From: Acidobacteriota bacterium
GTDB lineage: Bacteria > Acidobacteriota > Thermoanaerobaculia > Gp7-AA8
Assembly: GCA_003222375.1 (NCBI GenBank)
Contig: QHVX01000294.1
Location: forward strand, 1-7,775
DNA: 7,775 nt
Reading direction: 5' to 3'
Positions within the stretch are counted from its first letter, which is position 1. Each line of letters starts with the position of its first letter. Shown here piece by piece: positions 1-6,184 of this stretch. Both the position numbers and the translations under genes were made by a program. Under the pieces are notes generated by a model. It saw nothing but the letters and a program-made list of their open reading frames with translations, did no database searches and had not been told where the DNA came from.

Positions 1-57
1 TCTAAGTTTTTCGTTCTGTTGTCAACATTTTCGAAGGCCAGTTGTCTTCATTGCAGG

Positions 58-1422
58 ATGAAGCAGATCTTCGGCGGTATCGCGTTACTGCTTCTCACCG
101 CCGCCGCGCCATCGCCGACGATCAGGACGCGGCCTGCAGTTCCGCGGGTGACGGGTTGGCCGAAGTACTGCGGAACCGTGTCGATGAGCGGCACACCGAC
201 CGGGGCATCATCGCTCGGCGTCGCGACCATTCCGCGATTGACACTCGCATGGAAGACGGCGCTGAAGGGCCCGATCGCGTCCGCTCCGTCCGTACTCCGC
301 GGCACGTTGTACGTCGGTGACTGGGGCGGCTTCGAAACGGCGATCGACGTGCAGAGCGGCGAAGTGCTCGCACAAGCCGACCTCGGACGCACCCAGGCCC
401 CGCAGTGCAATCCGTCGACTCTCGGAATCACGTCGAGCCCGGCGATCGAGGGCGAAATGATTTACGTCGCCGGCGGCGATGATGCGTTCTACGCGCTCGA
501 TCGCGACACTCTCGAGATCATCTGGCGCAAATCGCTCGGCGACAACTCATCGGCCGGCGGATATTACGGCTGGTCGTCTCCGTCAGTCGTCGGAGGACGA
601 GTGCTGCAGGGCGTCGCGAGCAACTGCGACAGCCCGTTCGTTCCCGGCCGCCTCGTAGCGCTCGACCGCCTGACAGGCAACGAGGTCGCATCTGCCGCGT
701 TCATCGGCAATGGCGGAGTCGGAAACGGCGTATGGACTTCGCCGGCGGTCGACACGCAGAACGGCAAGATCTTCGTAACGACAGCATCGGGCCTCGACTA
801 CTTCGATGGTCTCGGTTACTCGATCGTTCGTCTCAATCTCCAGTCACTTGCAGCCGAAGATAGTTGGAAGGTGAATTCCGACGACAGCACGTGGGATGCA
901 GATTGGGGCTCGTCTCCTACGCTCTTCGCGGATCAGAATGGAAGACAGCTCGTCGGTGCCGGTCACAAAGACGGCCACTACTATGCGTTCCTGCGATCGG
1001 ACCTCGCGGCCGGCCCGGTGTGGACAGCCGAGGTGGCGAAGGCGGGAGAGGTACCGCAGGACGGCGATGGCACGTTGTCGACCGCGGCATTCGACGGAAC
1101 GGCGCTGTACGTCGGCGGCGGCGTTCCCTCTGATTCGACGGATCCTTACGTCCATGGATCTGTGGTGGCAATCGACCCGGCGGACGGAAAGATCCTGTGG
1201 CGGCAGGGCTTCCCCGGCCCGGTGATCGCACCCGTTTCGACGGTGCATGGGGTTGTTTTCGCTGCGGGAGGCAATCTCATTGCGGCGCTCGACGCCGCAG
1301 ACGGCAAAGTTCTCTGGTCGTACCGCACCGCTGCCCCTCTCTACGGCGGCATCGCGATCGCCGGCGACACCATCTTCGTGGGCGACCTCTCCGGGAAGTT
1401 GTACGCATTCCGGATCTCCTGA
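58..1422 (+). CDS. Exported PQQ-binding-like beta-propeller protein
   Basis: Predicted periplasmic or secreted protein of about 454 residues. It starts with a Sec-type signal peptide (MKQIFGGIALLLLTAAAP), followed by a WPKYCGT segment like the opening strand of PQQ-type propellers. Blade-like repeats then run to the C-terminus, with recurring patterns such as SSPAIEGEMIYVAGGDDAFYA, VVAIDPADGKILWR, LIAALDAADGKVLWSYR and IFVGDLSGKLYAF. Seven or eight blades are likely. In this fold (BamB, quinoprotein dehydrogenases, polyvinyl-alcohol dehydrogenase-like proteins) the Ax-D-x-x-TGxxxW motif closes each blade. There is no CxxCH haem motif, so a cytochrome-linked dehydrogenase is not supported, and the protein may be a structural or binding propeller. 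The ATG at 58 is preferred over an in-frame TTG at 19 because it begins exactly at the signal peptide; no strong Shine-Dalgarno sequence is seen for either. The next gene follows in the same direction after 42 bp, so the two may be cotranscribed. Fold is confident; substrate and cofactor are unknown. Confidence 0.85.
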   Translation: MKQIFGGIALLLLTAAAPSPTIRTRPAVPRVTGWPKYCGTVSMSGTPTGASSLGVATIPRLTLAWKTALKGPIASAPSVLRGTLYVGDWGGFETAIDVQSGEVLAQADLGRTQAPQCNPSTLGITSSPAIEGEMIYVAGGDDAFYALDRDTLEIIWRKSLGDNSSAGGYYGWSSPSVVGGRVLQGVASNCDSPFVPGRLVALDRLTGNEVASAAFIGNGGVGNGVWTSPAVDTQNGKIFVTTASGLDYFDGLGYSIVRLNLQSLAAEDSWKVNSDDSTWDADWGSSPTLFADQNGRQLVGAGHKDGHYYAFLRSDLAAGPVWTAEVAKAGEVPQDGDGTLSTAAFDGTALYVGGGVPSDSTDPYVHGSVVAIDPADGKILWRQGFPGPVIAPVSTVHGVVFAAGGNLIAALDAADGKVLWSYRTAAPLYGGIAIAGDTIFVGDLSGKLYAFRIS

Positions 1423-1429
1423 TCGCGTA

Positions 1430-1451
1430 CAATTCAGTTTGTCCAATTCAG
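1430..1451 (+). repeat. Direct repeat CAATTCAG x2 in the gap before the glycosidase gene
   Basis: The 8-mer CAATTCAG occurs at 1430-1437 and again at 1444-1451, 14 bp start to start, just before the ATG at 1465. It fills most of the 42-bp gap between the two plus-strand genes. It could be a small operator or a chance duplication; nothing else supports a regulatory role. Confidence 0.3.
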
Positions 1452-1464
1452 CGATTGGGTCCCC

Positions 1465-3525
1465 ATGCAACGTCGCGGGCGAATCTTCGCGCTCTTACTT
1501 TGTCTGTTCGCGCTACCGGTGGGCGCGGCGACGATTGTCGACTCGACGACCGGTATCAGCATTACCGTCAGCCGCGATGGCACGTACACGATCCAGTTGA
1601 CTGACCCGGCGTGGACGTTTTCCGGTACGGTCGCCGGCGGCGCGACGAACATCCGCGGGATCCGCACCTGGTCCGGCCGTCCGGGCGTGCTCTTCACGCA
1701 GGCAGTTCCCGCTGCGTGCGCGAATCCCCCCGCCTTTCCGCGCTTCTCTACGTTTCCGGCTCTTCCCTACAACCTTTCCTTCGGCGGGACGTGGTTCGGC
1801 GCGCACTTCGATCTGACCGGACGCGAGGGCCCGTGGGTGTTTTTCGATGCAGCCGCTGAAACGGCGGTGTTATCACCCGCGGCGAATTTCATGGTCGCGA
1901 AGCTGCGATTCGGATCGGCGGGTGAGATCGAGAGCGGCATCGACGGCGCGATAGCGACCTTACCGACGGGCTACTCGCATTCGACGCTGCTCGTCATCGA
2001 TCACGGCATCAATCGCGCGTTCGACACGTGGGGACGAATCCTCACTGACATTCACGGCAAAGTACGGCCGGCGAATGATGCTGACGTCACCCTCAAGTAC
2101 CTCGGCTACTGGACCGTCAACGGCGCCGCGTACTACTACAACTTCGAGCCGTCGAGAGGATATGAAGGAACGCTCATTGGCGTTCGCGACGACTTCATCC
2201 GCAAGGGCCTTCCCCTCGGCTACATGCAGCTCGACAGTTGGTGGTATCGCAAGGGCGAGTCGGGCGACTGGAACCCCAAGCCCGACCAGTGGAACTTCGG
2301 GATCCACACGTACGAGGCACACCCGGAGCTCTTTCCGAACGGTCTCGCATCGTTTCGCGACCGTCTCGGGCTTCCACTCGTCACGCACGCCCGTTGGATC
2401 GATGCGAAGAGTCCATACCGTTCGCAGTACATGATCTCGAACAACGTCGCTGTCGATTCGCAGTACTGGAACGACATCGCAGCGTACTTGAAGAAGTCGG
2501 GCGTCACCGTGTACGAGCAGGACTGGCTCGACTCGCGAGCGACGGCTGAGTTCACACTCACCGATCAGGACGCGTTCATGGACAACATGGCGCGCGCGCT
2601 CGCGGCGAAAGGCATCACGATGCAGTACTGCATGCCGACGCCGCGTCATGTGCTTCAGGGATCGAAGTACTCGAACCTGACCTCAATCCGGCTGTCGGAC
2701 GATCACTTCGAAAGGAAGTTCTGGCCGCAGGTACTCTACGCGTCGCGGCTTGCGTCGTCGCTCGGCATCTGGCCGTGGGTGGATGTCTTCTCGAGCGACG
2801 ATGCGCCGAATCTCATGATCGCGACGCTGTCCGGTGGAGTGGTTGGCGCGAGCGATCCGATCGGGACCGCGAATGTGCGCAATCTCCAACGCGCGGCGCG
2901 CGCCGACGGCGTGATCGTGAAACCGGATGCGCCGCTCATTCCAACCGACTCCACGTTTCTCGCCGAGGCACAGAACGGGCCGGGGCCGGTGGTGGCGTAC
3001 ACGTACACCGACCACGGCTCGAGTCGCGCCGTCTACGCGGTCGCGTTCCGGCGCGGCGATGCGGCGAGCGCTGCGCTCAAGCCATCGGAGACCGGACTCA
3101 CCGACAAGGTGTTCGCGTATGACGTGAGGCATCGCTCCGGAGCCGTCGTGGATGCCAGCGCGACGATCAGTCTCGATCTGTCGCAGGACTGGACCAGTGT
3201 CGTTCTCGTGCCGGTCAGCCGCTCGGGGATCGCGATCGTCGGCGATACCGGCAAGTTCGTGCCGCGCGGCCGCGCACGGATCGCGGATCTCACCGATCGT
3301 GGAGAGGCGGTCGATGTCGAAGTTGCGTTCGCCGCCGGCGAGAACAGCGTCACGTTGACGGGCTACTCGCCCGGTTCACCTCAGGTTTTGGCGCGTTCGG
3401 GCCAGATCGTGAAAGTTTCGTGGAGCTCTTCGACTGGACTATTCGAGCTCGTCATCGCGCCGGGCGCGAATGCGACCGCACGCGTAACGATCAGCTCACC
3501 TGCGCCGCGGCGCCGGCCGGCGTGA
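1465..3525 (+). CDS. Exported glycoside hydrolase, GH36/raffinose synthase-like
   Basis: Predicted secreted carbohydrate-active enzyme of 686 residues. Residues 1-22 (MQRRGRIFALLLCLFALPVGAA) form a signal peptide. An N-terminal beta-rich region runs to about residue 200, a TIM-barrel region from about 205 to 520, and a C-terminal beta-rich region to the end. Barrel landmarks are LGYWTVNG (213-220), MQLDSWWY (254-261), THARWID, VYEQDWLD (349-356) and IRLSDDHF (409-416), followed by a segment ending IWPWVDVF. This order resembles clan GH-D enzymes, especially the raffinose-synthase/alkaline alpha-galactosidase branch of GH36, which has an RxSDDF motif and a later PDWDMF-like motif. By that analogy D353 would be the nucleophile and D412 or D413 the acid/base; this is inference. 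The substrate may be an alpha-galactoside or another alpha-linked glycan and cannot be read from sequence. The ATG at 1465 fits the signal peptide. The neighbouring propeller gene may share its transcript. Family placement is moderately sure; activity is not. Confidence 0.65.
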   Translation: MQRRGRIFALLLCLFALPVGAATIVDSTTGISITVSRDGTYTIQLTDPAWTFSGTVAGGATNIRGIRTWSGRPGVLFTQAVPAACANPPAFPRFSTFPALPYNLSFGGTWFGAHFDLTGREGPWVFFDAAAETAVLSPAANFMVAKLRFGSAGEIESGIDGAIATLPTGYSHSTLLVIDHGINRAFDTWGRILTDIHGKVRPANDADVTLKYLGYWTVNGAAYYYNFEPSRGYEGTLIGVRDDFIRKGLPLGYMQLDSWWYRKGESGDWNPKPDQWNFGIHTYEAHPELFPNGLASFRDRLGLPLVTHARWIDAKSPYRSQYMISNNVAVDSQYWNDIAAYLKKSGVTVYEQDWLDSRATAEFTLTDQDAFMDNMARALAAKGITMQYCMPTPRHVLQGSKYSNLTSIRLSDDHFERKFWPQVLYASRLASSLGIWPWVDVFSSDDAPNLMIATLSGGVVGASDPIGTANVRNLQRAARADGVIVKPDAPLIPTDSTFLAEAQNGPGPVVAYTYTDHGSSRAVYAVAFRRGDAASAALKPSETGLTDKVFAYDVRHRSGAVVDASATISLDLSQDWTSVVLVPVSRSGIAIVGDTGKFVPRGRARIADLTDRGEAVDVEVAFAAGENSVTLTGYSPGSPQVLARSGQIVKVSWSSSTGLFELVIAPGANATARVTISSPAPRRRPA

Positions 3526-3526
3526 G

Positions 3527-3534
3527 AGGCGCCT
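3527..3534. other. Minimal convergent gene junction with palindrome AGGCGCCT
   Basis: The glycosidase stop (TGA, 3523-3525) and the YchF-like stop (CTA on plus, 3533-3535) are separated by only 7 bp. The junction contains the perfect 8-bp palindrome AGGCGCCT. There is no loop and no T-tract, so it is not an intrinsic terminator. Transcripts from both sides probably run into the opposite gene or end inside it. Confidence 0.35.
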
Positions 3535-4615
3535 AACTGTGTCGGATGTTGAGGATGTCGCCGTCCTTGACGACGTAGTTCTTCCCCTCCAGTCGCCAGT
3601 GGCCGGCGTCCTTCGCCTTGGCGAATGATCCCTCGGCCGCGATGAAATCGTCGTAGTGTACGACCTCGGCGCGAATGAACTTGTTCACGAAGTCGGAGTG
3701 GATGACTCCCGCCGCCTCCTGCGCCGTCATTCCGGCGCGGATCGTCCATGCGCGGCACTCGTCTTCGCCGACGGTCAGGAAGGATTGGAGTCCCAGAAGT
3801 GCGTACGCCTCGCGAATCAGCGTGTCGAGCGCCGACTCCTTGATCCCGTACTCGTCGAGGAAGACGCGCGCTTCGTCTCCGGAAAGCTCGGAGATCTCCA
3901 TGTCGATCTTGCCGAAGAAGGCGACCACGCGCGTGCGCAGCCCCGCTTTCGCAGCGGCGACGCGGGCAACTTCCATCTCGAGAATCGACTGCTGCGACTC
4001 GTCGAGCGACAGCGCGATCAGCATCGGCTTGAGCGTCAGAAGCTGATACGTCTTCAGAAGTTGCAGCTCCTCGGGACTCAGGTCCTCGTTGCGCAGCGGC
4101 TTCTCCTGTTGGAGCAGCGCCAGGCATTTCTCGAGGACGGGCAGCTCTTTTTTCATCAGATCGTCATTTCCGCGTCCGATTTGCTTGTGAATCTTCTGCA
4201 GGCGCGCTTCGATGATCGCCATGTCGGAGAGAATGAACTCGGTCTCGAACGTCGCGACGTCGCGCATCGGATCGATGCTCCCCTCCGGATGCGGGACGGC
4301 ATCGTTCCGGAAAAGGCGAACCACCTGAATCAGCGCGTCGTTGTTCTTCACGGCGGAGAGAAAACTGGTGGTGAACTGCGTCGTGCCGCTGGCCCCTTTT
4401 TTCAAGCCGGCCACATCGACGAATTCGATGGTGGCGTACACCGTACTTTTCGGAGAGAAAATCGCGGCGCATCGATCGAGCCGCGGATCGGGGACCTTCA
4501 CGACGCCGAGGTGGACGTCGGCCTTGAGCGTTGCAGGATCGATATGTGTTCTGGTGATCGCGTGAAAGAGTGTCGATTTGCCTGAGAACGGCAGTCCGAC
4601 GATGCCGAGTTGCAC
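3533..4615 (-). CDS. ychF: YchF-like P-loop NTPase (Obg-related, TGS domain), divergent
   Basis: Cytoplasmic P-loop NTPase of 360 residues, close to the usual YchF length of about 363. YchF/OLA1 proteins are Obg-family NTPases that prefer ATP and associate with ribosomes and stress responses. Visible elements are the P-loop GLPFSGKST (7-15), the VPDPRLD signature (41-47), the G3 motif DVAG (67-70) followed by LKKGAS, and LTLKPMLIALSLDE (193-206). The C-terminal TGS region starts near residue 272 and includes LLGLQSFLTVGEDECRAWT, VIHSDF, FIRAEVV and WRLEGKNYVVKDGDIL. Oddities: the typical FPFCTIEPN effector stretch is missing, the usual GEGLGN loop after KGAS is replaced, and the NxxE adenine-recognition motif reads SLDE, so its Asn is lost. 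The start codon is GTG at 4615, giving MQLGIVGLPFSGKST. The gene ends 7 bp from the convergent glycosidase gene, and its start faces the end of the cassette array. It may be a YchF paralogue rather than the standard housekeeping copy. Confidence 0.85.
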   Translation of the reverse strand: MQLGIVGLPFSGKSTLFHAITRTHIDPATLKADVHLGVVKVPDPRLDRCAAIFSPKSTVYATIEFVDVAGLKKGASGTTQFTTSFLSAVKNNDALIQVVRLFRNDAVPHPEGSIDPMRDVATFETEFILSDMAIIEARLQKIHKQIGRGNDDLMKKELPVLEKCLALLQQEKPLRNEDLSPEELQLLKTYQLLTLKPMLIALSLDESQQSILEMEVARVAAAKAGLRTRVVAFFGKIDMEISELSGDEARVFLDEYGIKESALDTLIREAYALLGLQSFLTVGEDECRAWTIRAGMTAQEAAGVIHSDFVNKFIRAEVVHYDDFIAAEGSFAKAKDAGHWRLEGKNYVVKDGDILNIRHS

Positions 4616-4768
4616 GCCCGCTACTCTAGCCTACCGGCCGCTTCGCCACGCCGCAGAACCAACCCTTCATTCGCGAGCTCGGATTCTGTTTAGGCGCGCC
4701 ACGGTCCCAGGTTGGTGGGGAGCGGACATATTGGTGTTTCGCAAAGCTTTACGATTGGCCGGCGGACA
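4616..4768. other. Gap between the ychF-like gene and the cassette array, with a degenerate attC arm
   Basis: No convincing gene lies in this stretch. It must contain the leader and probably the promoter of the minus-strand ychF-like gene, but no clear -35/-10 pair was found. At 4629-4653 the plus strand reads GCCTACC, then CTTCGCCACGCCGC a few bases on. This resembles the R'/L' arm of the attC at 6051 (GCCTAAC, then TTTCGCTCAGCCGCCGC). It may be the outer end of a much longer last attC (4629-4872) or a relic of a lost cassette. A weak inverted repeat, CAGAACC (4654-4660) with GGATTCTG near 4681, lies just beyond. Confidence 0.4.
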
Positions 4769-4872
4769 ACTCAACGCGTTCGGGTGGTGACCCTTTGGTA
4801 TTTCGCCAACCGCAGACGCGGAAGCGCCGGGCCAGCGAACGGCACGTGGTCGGCTGCTGCGAAGAGTTGGGC
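4769..4872 (-). other. Integron attC site after the MBL-fold gene
   Basis: On the minus strand, 25 nt after the MBL-fold stop codon, lies the 7-mer GCCCAAC (4872-4866), a perfect RYYYAAC R'' box. It is followed by TCTTCGCAGCAGCCGACC, the same L'' region as in the attC at 6051-6184. The best opposite end within normal attC length is GTTGAGT (plus-strand ACTCAAC, 4769-4775), a perfect GTTRRRY R' box, giving 104 bp. Pairing of the inner arms is weaker than in the other sites (ACGCGTTCG and GTGGTGACC against the L'' arm). The R''/L'' half is well supported; the left end is uncertain, and 4629 is an alternative. It would be the last attC of the array, next to the chromosomal flank. Confidence 0.6.
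4814..4866 (-). repeat. 53-bp near-identical repeat (copy 1), attC arm
   Basis: This stretch matches 6126-6178 with 2 differences in 53 bases (A/G at 4816 and T/C at 4847), while the sequences on either side diverge. Both copies sit just inside the R'' box of an attC, on the gene-proximal arm and extending into the loop. The repeat is therefore part of the recombination site rather than an independent mobile element. A shared arm beside unrelated genes is expected for cognate attC sites of one chromosomal integron. Confidence 0.85.
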
Positions 4873-4897
4873 CGCGCTGTCGCCGGACGGAGGTTTC

Positions 4898-5335
4898 CTA
4901 GTACACGTCTAGATCCTGCCCTACCACGAGGTGCCCAGCATAACGAGCAGCGATAGCGTTGAATAGCTCCGAAATCGACGATGAGTCGGGACCAGCCGTT
5001 GCTGGACGCTGAGAGACTGCAGCATGGTAAATAATGAGGAGACGTGGCTTAGCTTTCTTTGCCAGGTCGGCGAGTTGGTCTATGTTGGTGTGATACTTCG
5101 CGCCGAACGCCTCAAGTGACTTCCCAAAGCTCGTGGTTGGAGGCTTGATCGGCATTTCGAGTTCGTGGATCAAGACATCACACCCGTTACATGCTTCGAC
5201 CGTTGACTCCGTTGGATTAGTATCGCCTGAAATGACAATGCTCCGATCTGGCGTATCGAAGCGGTAGCCGTAGCTTTCCATGGAATGTTTTGTCGGAAAC
5301 GCCGTAACCTTGACGTTCGCGTCTTGGTAGATCAC
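4898..5335 (-). CDS. C-terminal half of a frameshifted MBL-fold metallohydrolase
   Basis: This 145-residue open frame carries the second half of the metallo-beta-lactamase-fold protein begun at 5832. It supplies the later metal ligands: a TKH histidine (H17), the SGDT aspartate (D38) and IIYH (H104), as in ribonuclease Z/arylsulfatase-like members of the fold. VIHSGD-type spacing and HTNIDQLADLAKKAKPRLL also match that group. The true frame continues upstream as GYQVNAHEVQPG before the GTG used here, showing that it is not an independent gene. The frames differ by one base near 5373-5377. The GTG at 5335 overlaps the TGA of the upstream half as GTGA, so termination and restart could make a separate polypeptide, but no good Shine-Dalgarno sequence precedes it. 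The stop TAG lies 25 nt before an attC R'' box. It probably belongs to one broken gene. Confidence 0.8.
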   Translation of the reverse strand: MIYQDANVKVTAFPTKHSMESYGYRFDTPDRSIVISGDTNPTESTVEACNGCDVLIHELEMPIKPPTTSFGKSLEAFGAKYHTNIDQLADLAKKAKPRLLIIYHAAVSQRPATAGPDSSSISELFNAIAARYAGHLVVGQDLDVY

Positions 5336-5832
5336 ACCTGGCTGGACTTCGTGCGCGTTGACTTGATATCCCTCCGGAACGCGCGAGTCGCGTCTCGCAA
5401 CCGCGTTTCGATATCGACGCGGTATGCCTCGATGATGTGGTCGGTCATCGCTTTGATGCCGGTGGGCCCGAACACCTCGAGCGGAACGCGCCTCGTCGAC
5501 GAGGGGCTGAAGATTAGGTCGGCATAGCCAACGGTGTGGTCGTGGTGTAGATGGGTGACAAACGCGACCCGAATATTTGTGGGTTCTAAGGCTGCAATGC
5601 CGCGCTCGATGACCGCTGATTTCGCGCGCCGAACCACACCGGCACCGAAATCGACGAGATAGGCGGAACCGTTGACGACGACAGCGGTGGCTGGCCCCGA
5701 ACGATCAGGATCTATCGCAGGCGTTCCCGTCCCGAGGAGAACGACTTGGGTGTGGCTCGTTGGATGAGCCGCAGGAGGCTGCTGCGCGCTGAGAGTTGCA
5801 GCCGCGACCGAGATCATGGCGATAGTCTTCAT
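5332..5832 (-). CDS. N-terminal half of a frameshifted, exported MBL-fold metallohydrolase
   Basis: This frame encodes the first half of a metallo-beta-lactamase-fold hydrolase. From the ATG at 5832 it begins with a signal peptide (MKTIAMISVAAATLSAQ). LLGTGTP follows at about 32-38, VDFGAG at 60-65, and the metal motif THLHHDH at 93-99, giving HxHxDH at H94, H96, D98 and H99. LGTGTP plus HLHHDH with long spacing is typical of the RNase Z/arylsulfatase-like group, not of class B beta-lactamases, so antibiotic hydrolysis is not implied. Near 5373 the reading frame is lost: the coding strand has TTCCGGAGGGATAT where TTC CGn GAG GGA TAT would keep the conserved sequence. A one-base deletion thus leads through about 14 aberrant residues to TGA at 5332. 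An in-frame ATG at 5856 is an alternative start; 5832 is chosen for the signal peptide and a weak CAGG upstream. Alone, this half lacks the later metal ligands and is unlikely to work. Confidence 0.8.
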   Translation of the reverse strand: MKTIAMISVAAATLSAQQPPAAHPTSHTQVVLLGTGTPAIDPDRSGPATAVVVNGSAYLVDFGAGVVRRAKSAVIERGIAALEPTNIRVAFVTHLHHDHTVGYADLIFSPSSTRRVPLEVFGPTGIKAMTDHIIEAYRVDIETRLRDATRAFRRDIKSTRTKSSQV

Positions 5833-5922
5833 TGATCGAGCCTGAATCTGACGCATGAGACGGCCAATGTAAGACGAGAATTACGATCAAGGCAAGTCAC
5901 GTACCGCCCCGGAGTTGCGACG

Positions 5923-5983
5923 GCCCAACGTTTTGCCGCTAAGCTGCGCGGCCTTCATACGGCAGAATACCAAAACGTGCGAA
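5923..5983 (-). other. Degenerate attC-like arm or hairpin upstream of the MBL cassette
   Basis: The plus strand has GCCCAAC at 5923-5929, the complement of a GTTGGGC R' box. Beyond it are CGCTAAGC and GCGCGGCCTTCA; the latter 12-mer recurs at 7760-7771 in the attC arm at the window edge. An inverted repeat, ACGTTTTG (5928-5935) with CAAAACGT (5971-5978), closes a hairpin. The opposite 7-mer expected of a proper R'' box is not recognisable: TTCGCAC stands there. This could be a decayed attC, one arm of a rearranged site, or an attC of a tiny cassette spanning 5923-6050. The L'/R' arm is better supported than the whole site. On the minus strand it marks the likely start of the MBL cassette, leaving a leader of about 90 nt. 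Confidence 0.4.
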
Positions 5984-6050
5984 GTCAGCAGGGCCTCGGA
6001 GAAATGCCGTCGCGAACGTCTTGTTCCGAGTTTCGTCTCTCACGCTCGTC
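5984..6050. other. Short non-coding stretch between two attC-like sites
   Basis: No gene, promoter or repeat can be supported here. If the sites at 5923 and 6051 are both cassette boundaries, this is the interior of a gene-less cassette of roughly 130 bp. Otherwise it is debris from cassette rearrangement. Confidence 0.35.
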
Positions 6051-6184
6051 GCCTAACGTTCTTTCGCTCAGCCGCCGCGTTCCTTCACGTGCCGGCCAGT
6101 CTGACACCTGAAGCTGCGAAGCACGAGGCGCGGAAGCGCCGGGCCAGCGAACGGCACGCGGTCGGCTGCTGCGAAGAGCTAGAC
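6051..6184 (-). other. Integron attC site after the racemase-like gene
   Basis: Read on the minus strand, this 134-bp imperfect palindrome starts with GTCTAGC (R'', one base off RYYYAAC) and ends with GTTAGGC (R', a perfect GTTRRRY). The inner arms pair well: TCTTCGCAGCAGCCGACC next to R'' against TCTTTCGCTCAGCCGCC, read on the plus strand next to R'. The R'' arm carries extra unpaired bases, the feature that gives attC its polarity, and this points in the same direction as the genes. Text similarity to classical cassette sites (GTCTAAC, then TTCGTTCAAGCCGAC in the aadA attC) is clear. The R'' box overlaps the racemase-like stop codon (TAG at 6181-6179), a common arrangement in compact cassettes. 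Confidence 0.8.
6126..6178 (-). repeat. 53-bp near-identical repeat (copy 2), attC arm
   Basis: Second copy of the repeat at 4814-4866, in the same orientation. It forms the R''-proximal arm and loop of the attC at 6051-6184. It ends exactly at the start of the R'' 7-mer, which overlaps the stop codon of the racemase-like gene. Identity ends where the core 7-mers and the opposite arm begin, as expected if related attC sites ended up behind different genes. Confidence 0.85.

Noticed and set aside
19..57. TTG start at 19 for the propeller gene, or a -35 box TTGTCA at 19-24
   Set aside because: The extension adds a Cys-containing segment before a complete signal peptide, and no acceptable -10 hexamer lies at the right distance from TTGTCA.
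844..1470. Minus-strand open frame of 208 codons across the end of the propeller gene
   Set aside because: Low-complexity, arginine-rich translation opposite clear propeller blades; no independent support.
1960..2649. Minus-strand open frame of 229 codons inside the glycosidase gene
   Set aside because: It is a high-G+C antisense shadow. The plus-strand protein carries the recognisable motifs over the same bases.
3656..4585. Long plus-strand open frame of 309 codons opposite the ychF-like gene
   Set aside because: It is the antisense shadow of a gene with clear P-loop and TGS motifs; the translation is rich in R, D, H and L and shows no domain.
4578..4912. Two short plus-strand frames in the ychF/array gap
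   Set aside because: They lie over the gap and attC sequence, overlap the flanking genes, and their products show no recognisable features.
4898..5856. Cassette-borne antibiotic-hydrolysing metallo-beta-lactamase
   Set aside because: The motif set and spacing (LGTGTP, THLHHDH, SGDT, YH) fit the RNase Z/arylsulfatase-like branch rather than class B beta-lactamases, and the frame is broken.
4814..6178. The 53-bp pair as ends of an insertion sequence or transposon
   Set aside because: The copies are direct repeats that coincide with attC arms, and no transposase lies between them.
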